A stretch of 64,000 nt of DNA from Cyanophora paradoxa (taxonomy: Eukaryota > Glaucocystophyceae > Cyanophorales > Cyanophoraceae). Shown here piece after piece: positions 12,385 to 22,728 of this stretch; the first letter of the stretch is position 1; every line of letters starts with the position of its first letter. The translations under genes and the position numbers were made by a program. The notes under the pieces were generated by a model that had not been told where the DNA came from, ran no database searches, and worked only from the letters and a program-made list of their open reading frames with translations. The stretch covers positions 1-64,000 of the forward strand of contig QPMI01000590.1 of the NCBI GenBank assembly GCA_004431415.1. The letters are read 5' to 3'.

Positions 12385-13879
12385 CTAACCCTCAGCATGC
12401 TCATCGGGAGCCTCTTCCAGGGACGGTGGCTCTGAACAGCATAACGTCCTGACAGCAACACCTGTGTCCATAACGACAGCGCTAGCATTGCTTAATCTAT
12501 CAAAAACGCATGCACAGCACTCATATATGATATGAGGATGACTGCCAGCCTGCACCTCGAGAGTTCTGCAGCACAGTGCAATCGTGATTGCCGCAATCAT
12601 AGTTCTACTTAGTACGCCTATAAAAAGTACGCTTAAAAACAGATTATGCCATGAACCACGGGTTCGGCCGGTACTACTTGCTATTGCTTGTGAGACAACT
12701 CAGCGACGAGTGCACCTGCCTCCTCCACGAGGGACCGAACCTGCTCCTTCGTAAGGGCATCCTGTAGAAACAGATACGGCGATCATATGTCAGTCGAAGA
12801 CAGATACGGACAGCAAATGACACCGGGATTCCCACACCTCAGCCGCAAGAGCTTCAGTCCTCCCCCGCTTCCTCGTTCCGACACCAACATGCTCCTTTTC
12901 GATAGCAGCCATAAGGACCCTAGCCTGCATAGTTCGGATTACAGCTGGCAATCGCAGGTGCACAGGATTTGCAATAGCCCACCTTAGACGCAAGATCTTC
13001 ATTCCTCCTCCGAAGGGACTCCAGGTACTCGTCCCTGTGCAAGGGCCAAATGAGCAACATCGAAGGGAGACATGTAAAAGCATACGTAAGGCTCACCTCG
13101 ACTTCTTGTGAGCCACAACGATGTTATTAAGACGGACAATATGCCAGCATAACACCGCGAACGAATCCCGGATACGGGTCATCAGCACCATGGCAGAATC
13201 AATCAAGACATCTGCATCATAAAGCTGAGAGGCGGAGAGAAGACCCAAGCTGTCGTCCTGGAGGTCCTTCTTCAGCTCAGGAAAACATGGCATGACTTTG
13301 CTGATTTCACCCAGAAGCACGTCAAAGTATTCAGCACTACCAGGCATACTGCCCGGCAATGCAAGCAAAGCAAGCGACCCCTGAGGAGCTAAAGCACAAA
13401 TCAAAACACAACCGGTAGTGCCCAAAGAAATAACGAATGACAGAGTACAAACCCGTTACAGGGCATTCAATCCGTTGACCATCTTCTGATCTGAGCGAGC
13501 ATTCTGAATGCTGCAGTTCTTCATGGTACAGATCGTACACCCGAAGCAGGCTCTGTATATGACTATCGAGCACTCCCCTGTGTACGACAAGTACAAGCCG
13601 AAGGAAATCAAGATTCTTGGCTACAGTCCGAATCGCTTCTTTACCAGGACTCGTTGGTCTGACCCGCTGCATGATGATAGCACGGACCAGGGGCGCCAAA
13701 CGACACAATGAATTCAGATGCGAGTGTATGGATCGGCTCCAAAGACGCCATACACCGCCTGCTTCCATCACGCTTGATAGGCAGCTGCGGATCCAATCCA
13801 CGAGGTCGCTTACATGACCGGACTTGCACGGGCAAGCAGGGAACTGTAGAACCATTAGAAATTTGAAAAACATGCGCAA
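12385..13879 (-). CDS. candidate intron-containing gene(s), unknown
   Basis: Three minus-strand stretches look coding. The first, 13850-13460, is helical (contains SDLVDWIRSCLSSVMEAGG) and ends near a GT donor. The second, 13390-13093, is rich in Leu/Ile/Val heptad-like spacing (ALLALPGSMPGSAEYFDVLL and a following helix). The third, 12600-12385, has a hydrophobic start and several Cys. The first two are plausibly joined by a small intron around 13.4 kb. No family is recognised. The pattern resembles the 4.5-5.8 kb candidate in strand and helical character, which may or may not reflect common origin. Confidence 0.3.
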
Positions 13880-13979
13880 CGATCAACACGTACATGATGG
13901 GACTCGCACTGAGAGATAGAACTCGACACAGGCGGCATCCAGCAGGTACAGTTTACACCTGCAGCGATACACCAGGTCA

Positions 13980-14866
13980 TTAGCATTTAGACCGCATCAG
14001 AGCGGACCCGGAAACACGAGCATGCGCACGGAGCAAGAGCACCAGGCGCGCAGAGCGCTCACACGACGACTGAACGGTAGTAGGACCAGGGCGCAGGCGT
14101 CTGGCGGGCAACGATGGCAATGCAAAGAAGTCAGCAGCAGGCCAGCGCATATAACAAGCAGGACAACAGTGGCAGGGCAGCGCGTACAGCGGTCCGGTCT
14201 AGATCCGACAGGCAGCGATGGCCTGAAGTACAAAAGCAAAGGAGGACTTGCGGCCTGAATGCGCCGCACACCGAGAGAGGCTGGACGCGACCAGGGTGCG
14301 GTTGTGAGCGAAGCGGAGCATATAACGAGTCGGGCGCCAAAGACAGGGCGGCACGTACAACGGAACGACGGGAGCTCCAGCTAGGGCGACACCAGCACGG
14401 CCGCCGGGCCAATTCCGAAAAGTGGAACGAGGACGCTAACAACAGCTAAGATGCAGCGGCCGCAATGCCAGGACGTGCGGCCAGAAGGGTATACGCAACA
14501 CCACATAACCGGGTACACCAACGCCAAGTAGTCGATCGCGAGCGATCGCGAACGTCCGACGTCGACGTCGACTGCCGATCGAGACAAGTCAACTAGGACC
14601 CCAAGCAAAGACCCGATCTCGGAGACTTCAAAAATCATGTACCCCCCCAGAATCTCATAACAATAGTACATAGGTCGCAGAGCTTTTAACAATGGGCCGT
14701 ACAATTGCAGACCTTTACAACTCGAAAGTCCGACAGGTACTCCTTAAACGTCATTGGATGGAAGCAGGTACTACTCGATTGACGGGTCACGAGTCGGCAG
14801 TATAGCCTCTGGTCTCTTCTTCCCTTCGGTCAGAATTGAGACCCGAGGCTGATTATAAAATTAGTG
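13980..14866. other. intergenic, no gene recognised
   Basis: Open frames at 14.0-14.45 kb are Arg/Gln/Ala-rich on one strand and Cys/Arg-rich on the other, with no motif. The stretch holds palindromic clusters: cgatcgcgagcgatcgcg near 14533 and gacgtcgacgtcgac near 14558. Confidence 0.35.
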
Positions 14867-14867
14867 A

Positions 14868-15055
14868 GTGATTTCAAGCACGAATTAACGTGGTTTCAAG
14901 CACGAATTAGTGGTTTAAAGCACGAATTAGTGGTTTAAAGCACGAATTAGTGATTTCAAGCACGAATTAGTGATTTCAAGCACGAATTAGTGATTTCAAG
15001 CACGAATTAGTGATTTCAAGCACGAATTAACGTGGTTTAAAGCACGATTTAATCT
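14868..15055. repeat. 20-22-bp direct repeats at the left edge of the viral element
   Basis: Nine copies of tgatttcaagcacgaattag or variants (ggtttaaagcacgaattag; two copies extended by aacg). There are no unique spacers between units, so this is not a CRISPR array. It marks the start of the AT-rich zone and may belong to the terminal region of the element. Confidence 0.85.
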
Positions 15056-15200
15056 AACCAATCAAAAATCGCTCCGCAATGTAAAAAAGTCGGAGCCGGC
15101 GGGGACCCAGCATCGTGTTAATAACGCGATCGCGAAGTTCAGCGCTAGCGCTCGATATCGATGCATGCGCTCCTAGCTAGCCTCTCAGATACCCCCATTC

Positions 15201-15294
15201 GTGGTAGAAACCACTAACTTAATTATAATTTGTGGTAGAAACCACTAGCTTAATTATAATTCGTGGTAGAAACCACTAACTTAATAACAAAGAG
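15201..15294. repeat. 31-bp repeat x 3 with a hairpin core
   Basis: Copies begin at 15201, 15232 and 15263. Each carries the palindrome gtggtagaaaccac (5-bp stem, 4-nt loop) followed by taacttaattataatt. Regularly spaced palindromes could be protein-binding iterons near an end or origin, but no function is shown. Confidence 0.85.
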
Positions 15295-15304
15295 ATTTAA
15301 ACTG

Positions 15305-15392
15305 TTATTTTATAGGTTATTTTATAGGTTATTTTATATGTTATTTTATATGTTATTTTATATGTTATTTAATATGTTATTTAATATGTTAT
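15305..15392. repeat. 12-bp AT-rich direct repeats
   Basis: About seven to eight copies of ttattttatatg or variants (ttattttatagg, ttatttaatatg). The plus-strand open frame across it (repeated FYMLFYML-type translation) is produced by the repeat and is not a gene. Confidence 0.85.
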
Positions 15393-15636
15393 GGATAATT
15401 GTTGGGGGTATAGTGTATCTGTTATGGATAATGTTGATAAGTTTCGTCGAAGTTTCGGTATTTCGATTGTCGGCATCTTCAAACGCTCGTATTTCATTAC
15501 CAGATTACGAACTCGCAACGTTCTGCATAGCGTTGTGAAGCGCTTGATAAGCTCTACAAGACTATGTGTATATCATGGGCATATATGTATATGACACATA
15601 CATATATTTGGAAAAAACGAGTTTTCGGCTATGAAA

Positions 15637-17022
15637 CTAGCTAGTTTTGGTCCTTTCTCTTAGTGTTCTTTGAGGTTTAGGGGCTGTATATGACTCCTTA
15701 TTAGTCTGAAAGTCATTATACCATCTCTGGCTATTTACCTCAGAAAGTTTCTGTGTCCCTGCTATAGTGAGCTTTTTGAGTTCCCTATTAACCTTGCCAG
15801 TCTTCTCCTTTCTAGCCTGTATCAAAGGCTTATCTGGGACTTCATTAGCAGCTTCTATGCCTTCTCTCCTTATAGCAGCATCAACCCTGGCTTCCTCCTT
15901 GGCTTGCTCTAAGGCATCCACTGTAGGGGTTTCTAGATATTCAACTGCATTCACAGGCAACAGCTCATGGAAAGCAAACCTGTTATCTATGATCTCACCA
16001 GTGGGACTCCTTAGCTTAAACTTAAAGCCTTCCCTACTATCAACAGTGTAAACCATCCTAGACCAATTGTTACCCTGTTTAGCAAAGGGGTTCTTCTCAA
16101 CTTTCACTCTAACAAACATGCCAGGCTGCATGGTATCAAGGTAAGCTATTGATTTCTTGAATCTTTCATCTTCTAATCCCACTATATACCTATAATGCTC
16201 CTCTGTAGTTTCGCCTGGCTTCATCTTAGTAGCTGAGTGAACTGTATTATTATAATTATACTCAATATCACCTAACACATCAAAGAATCTAGCTGTGTTA
16301 TTAGCTATGCAATAGTTTGTGATCAGTCTCTTAATCTGCTTGTTAAAGGCTTCAATTCGACCTTGGCTTCTATGGTCAGCAGTTCCACTCACTTGGTGTT
16401 CTATGAATTTACTCGATAAATACTCCTGGAATATTCGATTTTGGAATTCACTCCCAGCATCTGATTGAACTTTTACTATGGGTCTTGCCACTCTCATTTC
16501 AAGCTGTTTAAATGCAGCTAATGTAGTGAGAGCTGATTTATCCCTTATAGGTATGATATACCCAGTTCTCAGTGTAGATTCCATTGCAGTCATAAAGGTA
16601 TCATAGCCATTGTTTTGTTTCTTATAAGCTGGGAAAAAGAGCAAATCAATCACATAGGTATCAAGGGGTTGCCTAATTGGGACCATGGGATCTCTCTTCC
16701 TAGATATAGCAGGTGCATTGATCTGAACAACTTCTTGTTTTTTATAGAACTCTTGCAACTGCTTATAGGATTCATCAGGTAACTCAGCCCTCATAGCTTG
16801 AAGCCCTTTGTAACCAGTTCTCACATCATAGAATCTCTTGGCAATCTTGCTGGTTTCTTTCACTGCAATAGCAACTGGGATCTCTACTGGGACAAGCTCT
16901 TTCATCTCTGACTTTTTTACAATTCGAGATTCTCCCTTTTCCTCCTTGGGAACTGTGATAGGCAGTAGGTTACCTTGTAGTTGCTCAGTGGTTCTCCTAA
17001 CTATTCTTCCAGTTGCTGGCAT
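15637..17022 (-). CDS. retrovirus-type (rve) integrase
   Basis: 461 aa. It would insert the element into host DNA by strand transfer, as in other Polintons. The catalytic core is intact by eye: Asp126 (in YVIDLLFF), Asp188 (in QSDAGSEF) and Glu224 (in GRIEAFN), i.e. exact DD35E spacing. A C-terminal beta-rich part with WSRMVYTV and FHELLPVNAVEYLE resembles the DNA-binding domain that follows the core in LTR-retroelement and Polinton integrases. The last ~100 residues are charged; no chromodomain is seen there. It begins 3 bp after the polymerase stop, so the two genes are probably co-transcribed. The frame is unbroken. Confidence 0.92.
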   Translation of the reverse strand: MPATGRIVRRTTEQLQGNLLPITVPKEEKGESRIVKKSEMKELVPVEIPVAIAVKETSKIAKRFYDVRTGYKGLQAMRAELPDESYKQLQEFYKKQEVVQINAPAISRKRDPMVPIRQPLDTYVIDLLFFPAYKKQNNGYDTFMTAMESTLRTGYIIPIRDKSALTTLAAFKQLEMRVARPIVKVQSDAGSEFQNRIFQEYLSSKFIEHQVSGTADHRSQGRIEAFNKQIKRLITNYCIANNTARFFDVLGDIEYNYNNTVHSATKMKPGETTEEHYRYIVGLEDERFKKSIAYLDTMQPGMFVRVKVEKNPFAKQGNNWSRMVYTVDSREGFKFKLRSPTGEIIDNRFAFHELLPVNAVEYLETPTVDALEQAKEEARVDAAIRREGIEAANEVPDKPLIQARKEKTGKVNRELKKLTIAGTQKLSEVNSQRWYNDFQTNKESYTAPKPQRTLRERTKTS

Positions 17023-17025
17023 CTC

Positions 17026-19734
17026 TTAATTAAAAGGAACAGAATTAATACCATCTGGTAAGATGTATCTCTTTGCATCAAAGCAGTTTAGGGCAACCCT
17101 TCTACTCACAGTGTCTATTATTGTGTGATCTGCCCTTCTTTTCTGCTTTGCAGTCACAGTCTTGCTGATACCTGCAAATAAACACTGTTTAAAATCATTA
17201 AATTGGAGTTCCTCAGTTGAAGTCCCAGAGAGCTTACTCCTCTCAATCTCAGCAGTTCTGAAACTGTAAACTTTAGCTCTCAGACCCACATACTCCAATA
17301 TAGCAGAACCTGGCATCTCATTTTTGTATTTACCTGGGGTCATTCTGGAATCACCTCCAAGGTCTAATGCATAGGATATATTCTCTATATCTTTTTGTAA
17401 GGTCTTAGATTCAATATATAGACAGAAGGAGTCAGTATCATGGAATAGTAACTTTGCTTTTGTCCATTGGGACCTTACAGTATCATAGAAGAACTGGTAA
17501 TTATGCAGTTTGGCTGCATCCAAAACATAAGCCCCAATTGCAACAGGCTTATCTAGTTTCACATGCTTTGTGTAAAACTCAAAAGCAACTGCTTTTTCGT
17601 TTATGGGACTTGTTGATTTCACCAATGGAGAAGCTGCATATTTCATAAATAGCTTCTCAGTATTAGCAATCTTTACCACAGATCTACCTCTACATGATTC
17701 AATGCATTTCCCATAGATTGAATTATTCATCAGTTTATAGAAATCAGCCTCGAATTTATTCACTGCTTTCCTTCTCATCTCAGTGTTCAGCTCAATATAA
17801 GATTTCATTACAGGAGCCACAGTAAATGATAGGACCCTGTGAATTTTCTTTAATTTCACCCCTTTGTCCAACAGATACTGTAGAAGAGGCTCAGAAATCA
17901 CATAGTTGGTCACAGAACCAAAGGTTGCAGTTAGCTTAGGGGTCTTATCAAGCTCTTCTCCTGAAAGATCCAACAGGCTCTTTTGATATTGTGATAATTC
18001 GGCATATTCTACTATTTTCTTGTTAATAATTAGGGGGAAATCACTGTGATCTAGAAACAGCCTAATTGGGTAATCCAGATCAACTTCTAGGAAACTGGAT
18101 CTGTTATCTTGTGGGTTGAATTCGGTCTCCCATCTAAAATCACCAACTGGAATTGGCTGACTCAAACAGTAGCCATACAAGTTGTTAGCATCAAACAGCA
18201 TTATATGGGAGTTCTCACCATCAGCCTCAGCATACCTACAAGGCATTGTTGCAAAGCCACCCCTGATTCCCCTCTCAACAAATTCGTATTGCTCTACATC
18301 ACTTATAAGCTCTATTTTTGCCTTGGTGGTCCTAAGCATAGCATCCCAAGATAACCCAGGTGCAGATACATAATGAACTGGGTCAAGTCCATATACTGAG
18401 TGTGAAAGCCTTCTAAAAGCCTGGAATTTGCTCATTAACTCATCTACATCAGCAGCCCCAAAGTCCATAAAATTACTTGCATCAATGAACTTGTAAAGAC
18501 CCCATTGCAATGAAAGGTATTGATCAAAGTTTTTCGAAAGGATTTCGATTCGCTTTTTATCACCCATGCCTGCTATTTTTCTGAAAATGAATGTCCCACA
18601 GTCATCCATTTGGTCAACAACCACTGCTACTTTTGTTTGCTTTGAGATTCTCCTATGGAGATTGCAGTTTCTGCATGCAGGTGCAATGTAATTACCTGTG
18701 TGGTGATCATGATCCCTGCATTTGAAGTTTTCCTTGGTGAACCTCTCACTGCAAAGGTAACAGTGTTTAGTAGCCCTGTAAACAGCCTTTTGCTCATCTG
18801 TGAGTTCATTCATGGGAATATTGGTAAACAGGAAGTCAATTAGCTCTCTTGCTTTGGATTCCAAGCATTCAAACAGACCTCCCATTGGATCCTGACCCTC
18901 AAATCGAAACTCCTGAACATCTGCCCCAGTGACTATTCTAATGTTGACTGCTGAGACTTCCCTCTTGGATTTCGATGCATCAATGGGGATGCTTCTATGT
19001 TCAATCTTGCAGTAAACCACAACAGGAAGCCAGACAGTTTTCCTGAGGGTTTTCAGTCCAAACTCTATTGTGGTGTCAGGCTTAGGGGTGATTCCCTTTG
19101 AGAGTCTCCAATCAATGCATCTATTTGAGTCCACATGAGCAGTGAGTTTAGCCTCAGACCTGAATCGAGATAAGCATGTGTCACAGTAGTGTAACTTTTG
19201 ATCATTGTATGTTTCATGGTTTACTTTCAATAGCCTTGAAAGGGACATGATTGTAATATAGTGACCATTCCCTTCATCATCTTGGATCAGCATGAGATTA
19301 ACCTTATGCTTTCTGCCTGGGTTACTGGATTGATGCAGGGGATAAATAACCTCTCCATCGATTCCGAATATATTAATGCTAATGTCTGCATTTTGAGCCT
19401 CGAATTTATCAATAATCTCAGCATCACAGGCAACAGGGAATGGGATGTTATCGAAATTCAGAGCCAGCGGATTATAAGCGATTGCTGAGTATTTCCATTT
19501 GCGATATTGTGAAAGCTCATTCCTCTTATGGGAGTTTATCGCTTTTCTGTGAATATATGCCAAAATTGCATTTTCGAAGCAGGAATCATCAATATTTCGA
19601 ATATTCACTGTGGCTCTCTTCCTAGCAATCCACTCTGGGGTTTGTAGAAAGCATCCACCAGTTGGAGCATAACTCATTATAGCAACTCTGAGTATTTCGA
19701 TTCTTTCCAAGCGATAGCTATCAACCACATTCAT
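17026..19734 (-). CDS. protein-primed family B DNA polymerase
   Basis: 902 aa, replicating the linear viral DNA from a protein primer. Polymerase motifs are all present: motif A LFDANNLYG (about 513-521), motif B NNSIYGK (670-676), motif C HDTDS (765-769) and a KVYSF element near 818. The N-terminal third has the GHYITIMSLSRLL segment and C2H2 finger (YCDTCLSRF...H, 183-206) typical of Polinton polymerases. A second Cys/His cluster at 325-357 (CYLCSERF, CRDHDHHTG, CRNC) looks like an endonuclease VII-type HNH/zinc module. The exonuclease motifs look degenerate: the expected Asp-x-Glu is CKIE at 242-245. The ATG lies 7 bp from the helicase stop. Confidence 0.93.
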   Translation of the reverse strand: MNVVDSYRLERIEILRVAIMSYAPTGGCFLQTPEWIARKRATVNIRNIDDSCFENAILAYIHRKAINSHKRNELSQYRKWKYSAIAYNPLALNFDNIPFPVACDAEIIDKFEAQNADISINIFGIDGEVIYPLHQSSNPGRKHKVNLMLIQDDEGNGHYITIMSLSRLLKVNHETYNDQKLHYCDTCLSRFRSEAKLTAHVDSNRCIDWRLSKGITPKPDTTIEFGLKTLRKTVWLPVVVYCKIEHRSIPIDASKSKREVSAVNIRIVTGADVQEFRFEGQDPMGGLFECLESKARELIDFLFTNIPMNELTDEQKAVYRATKHCYLCSERFTKENFKCRDHDHHTGNYIAPACRNCNLHRRISKQTKVAVVVDQMDDCGTFIFRKIAGMGDKKRIEILSKNFDQYLSLQWGLYKFIDASNFMDFGAADVDELMSKFQAFRRLSHSVYGLDPVHYVSAPGLSWDAMLRTTKAKIELISDVEQYEFVERGIRGGFATMPCRYAEADGENSHIMLFDANNLYGYCLSQPIPVGDFRWETEFNPQDNRSSFLEVDLDYPIRLFLDHSDFPLIINKKIVEYAELSQYQKSLLDLSGEELDKTPKLTATFGSVTNYVISEPLLQYLLDKGVKLKKIHRVLSFTVAPVMKSYIELNTEMRRKAVNKFEADFYKLMNNSIYGKCIESCRGRSVVKIANTEKLFMKYAASPLVKSTSPINEKAVAFEFYTKHVKLDKPVAIGAYVLDAAKLHNYQFFYDTVRSQWTKAKLLFHDTDSFCLYIESKTLQKDIENISYALDLGGDSRMTPGKYKNEMPGSAILEYVGLRAKVYSFRTAEIERSKLSGTSTEELQFNDFKQCLFAGISKTVTAKQKRRADHTIIDTVSRRVALNCFDAKRYILPDGINSVPFN

Positions 19735-19740
19735 CTGCTC

Positions 19741-21786
19741 TTAAGCCTCGAAAATTAAGCCTCGATCCACAAGCCACTTAGTGAACATAAGGATGATTGG
19801 AGCGCACACCTGCTGGGCTAAATAGTATTTATTTGTAAGGGGTCTATCAGCAATCCAGTTCACATCCTCACATTCAACTTTGGTTCTCAAATAGTGGGCA
19901 ATGTTTCGAATATTGCAGTGATCATTAAGCCATTTTACAAGTGGAAGGAAGTATGACCTATCCTTTGCGAATTTCTTACTAACTTCAACAACCACAAATC
20001 GCCTATCTCCAGCTTCAATTTTAACTGGAATGTTGTTATTGCTGGTGAATATAATCCTGGCAAAGTTGCTTTTTGTGTATGAATCTATCCCTTTGTGTTC
20101 AATAACAATCTTATCAGAAGTAATGAGATCTTTAAGCATATCATTATTTTTCGAATGTGTCCTTGCCTGAGGCTTCATTCACAACAATCAAGATCTTATC
20201 CTCTCTATTGTGGGCAAATCGACCAAACAGATCCTCTTTTGGCTTACCAGTTGCATAACTCAGGGCATCTCCAAGTATCTTCTTTTGGAAAGTATCAACC
20301 AACACATTCTTACCAGTTCCCTGTTCACCAATGAAGATTAAGGATACTCCATTGAGTTCCCCAGGCTTTTGCAGCATGTGGGCAAACCATTTCAACAGAT
20401 ATTCATAGGTATTTTGATCCTCACCAGACATTAAGAACAAGTGATCAAGGAAAGGCTTAATCATCTCAGCAGTTACATCCTCTGGAGCATTTTCGAATTG
20501 CTGATGGTCGACCTTCATTCCTGGATAGAGATTAAATACAGACTTGCATTTTGCACTGAGAGTAGCAGGAGGTGGGAGGAAATCCATGTAAGTTGATCTT
20601 GTGGCTGTTGGATCCACAATCCATTTCCTAAATGATTGCTCCCATTTCTCTTTCTCATTATCTGTCCCTCATTCACAATCACCTTATGCATCAAGTGGGG
20701 GAAATGCTTTGTAGACAGTTTTCCAATGTCTTTGGGCATCCAGCAAAGTAGTTGTTCATCCCAGAGCATCACACAACCAACATTTTCAACATGATGCATG
20801 CGAGCATTGAAATACCTCTTATGCACATTGTAATGTTCAGCCAAAGGAGGGATACTTGCAGTCTTGTAATCGATTTCATCTGTGTCCTCTGGTAGGAATG
20901 CATACTTTTTGGGGAAGAGTTCCTTGAAAAGCTCATTGTTATCTTTGCTCAACCAATAAACCAAGGATTTGAAGGTCAACACTTTGCCAGGCTCAGCCTT
21001 CTTCTTGCTTCTGCGAAGCTGTGTAAACTTTTCCTGGCATTCATCATAATCATACTTGTCACTCTGTTCTGAGAATTGGTGGAAGAGTTCAGCCTGCATT
21101 TTAGGGGTAAATTTGTTGTCTTCCCCAACATTGATGATGACCAGTCCAACATCAATCCAAGTCTTATACTCATTAGCTCTCTCACCATTCAGACCCATTA
21201 TAACACTTTGTAGCAGTTCGAAAGTAACAGGATTTTCGGGTTCAGTGTCTTTTTCAGCTTCTACCTTCTCAGTCTTCACTTTATCACTTTTTGGCTCCTT
21301 TTTAACTGGTTTTGGCTCAGGAGTATAATTTGCAAATGCAGAAATATTTGATTCATCCACAAGTTTAGTAGTAGCTGAGAAGTAAGATACAAAGAAGTCC
21401 TCATTTCGCATTAACACTTTGTCACAGTCAACGAATTTCTTAAAGCAAACGTTTTTATCAACATCTTTTTTCGACTTATTTTGAGCATCCAGAGTCTCAC
21501 CTTTGCAGCAATTGAGGCAGATTAGGTTCTGTGTGGAGCTGTAAACTCCACTGTCATAATCCTCATTTTTCACCAATCCCATCGCTTTGAAAAGCTTGGG
21601 GATATCTTCATGTTTGCATGCAAGCGATTTAATAATAAAGTGGGCTGAAATCTTGAACTTGGTGACATCCTCCTTAATCAAATAAACCCTTCTATGGCGA
21701 ACTGCAACCTTGTTGCGATCACCAATGAGAGTACTAAGGAATGTAGCATTTTCAACAGGGGTGGCGAATTTCTCGATTTTGTTCAT
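19741..21786 (-). pseudogene. primase/SF3 helicase, interrupted by two frameshifts
   Basis: Three consecutive frames (21786-20515, 20617-20144, 20178-19741) together match one replicative primase-helicase. The N-terminal part has the FKISAHFIIKSL stretch seen in archaeo-eukaryotic-type primases. The middle carries the SF3 Walker A motif GEQGTGKN and a Walker B-like DKILIVVNEAS. The last frame carries the FTSNNNIPVKIEAGDRR sensor region characteristic of D5/P4-like helicases. The first frame change falls near 20665, at a GGG run in gagggacag; the second falls at the A5 run at 20150-20156. Each is explained by a single-base homopolymer indel. Either the gene is dead or the assembly is wrong here. 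A Lys/Glu-rich linker lies between the primase-like and helicase parts. Confidence 0.88.
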
Positions 21787-22003
21787 TTTCGATTTTGGGG
21801 ACTTCTACCTTTAACGAAGAAAATAATTTCGGAAGGAGGAATTGTCTTTTATATATATCCTATTATTTGCCAAGTCCTTAAGTAGTTTTGGGTCGGGATA
21901 CTGTCTCGATATATAGGTACAGTTTTAAAAAAGAGGGAAGAAAGCTGTCATTTTTTTGCCTCCGATCAAATCGATTTCTACAAAATTTGTTTCGATCGAG
22001 AAT

Positions 22004-22330
22004 TTATTCTTCGATATATTTCCGAGGTCTTCCAACCGGTTTATGCTTTTTGGGTTTCTTGGGCTGTTCATCTTTCTTCTTGTGGTAATATTCCAGCGCT
22101 TTTGCCTTTTTTTGCTCGCGATATTCTTCATTTTCCCTGTATTTCCTCTGGTGTCTGAGGGCAATCTTTTTGAGTTCTTCTGGTGTGTGAACTGTAGCGG
22201 CTCCTTGGGATAATCGTTCCTGCTTCTTTTTATGATAGACTTCGCGTTTTCTTTGGGCATCTTGCTCCCTTTTCAGTCTCAGCTTCTCTGCTTTTTCATC
22301 ATCTGTGAGTATCTTGCGGATATTCGGCAT
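22004..22330 (-). CDS. small basic AT-hook-like viral protein (paralogue 1)
   Basis: 108 aa, extremely Lys/Arg/Glu-rich. A predicted long helix contains RKYRENEEYREQKKAKALEY, and the protein ends with a GRPRKY tail resembling an AT-hook (GRP core). It shares the order RxYRExxEYREYKK - ALxYYxxK - GRPxKY with the neighbour at 22483-22728, so the two are paralogues. A DNA-binding or core/condensing role is inferred from charge and motif only. The ATG at 22330 is preceded by ctattaaagagaa, similar to leaders of other genes of the element. Confidence 0.7.
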   Translation of the reverse strand: MPNIRKILTDDEKAEKLRLKREQDAQRKREVYHKKKQERLSQGAATVHTPEELKKIALRHQRKYRENEEYREQKKAKALEYYHKKKDEQPKKPKKHKPVGRPRKYIEE

Positions 22331-22482
22331 TTCTCTTTAATAGTAGATACGAAAATAATTTTTCCTCAATACAATCTATCTACTTTTTCCTTAAGTCATT
22401 TTTTGTTGCGAACACCAGTTCCTGTCTGTAAACTTTTATAGCTGCCTCAGTAGCATACTGAGACCGCTTTTTCTCAATTATC

Positions 22483-22728
22483 TTATAGACCTGGGGGTCC
22501 ATTGCTACTTTCAGTAGGCAAATAATATTTAATTGGTCTACCTCTGGGTCTCTGCTCCTCTTTTTGGGCTTTTCTTCGATAATAGGATGCCAAGGCTTGC
22601 TGCTTTTTATACTCTCTATATTCTGGGTCCTCTCTATATCGTTTCTGCATTGCTAGAATGTGTCTAATAGAACCCTCAGTAACAGGTTCATCACTGGTAA
22701 ACTCGATTAAACTAATAGTGTCCTCCAT
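22483..22728 (-). CDS. small basic AT-hook-like viral protein (paralogue 2)
   Basis: 81 aa. An acidic first third is followed by a basic helix (QKRYREDPEYREYKKQQALA) and a PRGRPIKYYL tail, matching the layout of the 22004-22330 protein. The start overlaps the end of the next gene upstream by 17 bp, supporting co-expression. The acidic N-terminus is absent from paralogue 1. The function is unknown; the AT-hook-like core suggests DNA contact in the AT-rich genome. Confidence 0.65.
   Translation of the reverse strand: MEDTISLIEFTSDEPVTEGSIRHILAMQKRYREDPEYREYKKQQALASYYRRKAQKEEQRPRGRPIKYYLPTESSNGPPGL

Noticed and set aside
14868-15055. Regular 20-bp repeats as a CRISPR array
   Set aside because: Units abut directly with no unique spacers, and the sequence is eukaryotic/viral with no cas genes.
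15263-15538. 91-aa plus-strand frame with repeated FYMLFYML-like sequence
   Set aside because: It is produced by the 12-bp AT-rich repeat and lacks any non-repetitive core.
20144-20670. Programmed ribosomal frameshifting in the primase-helicase
   Set aside because: No slippery heptamer with a downstream fold was seen; simple homopolymer indels explain both breaks.
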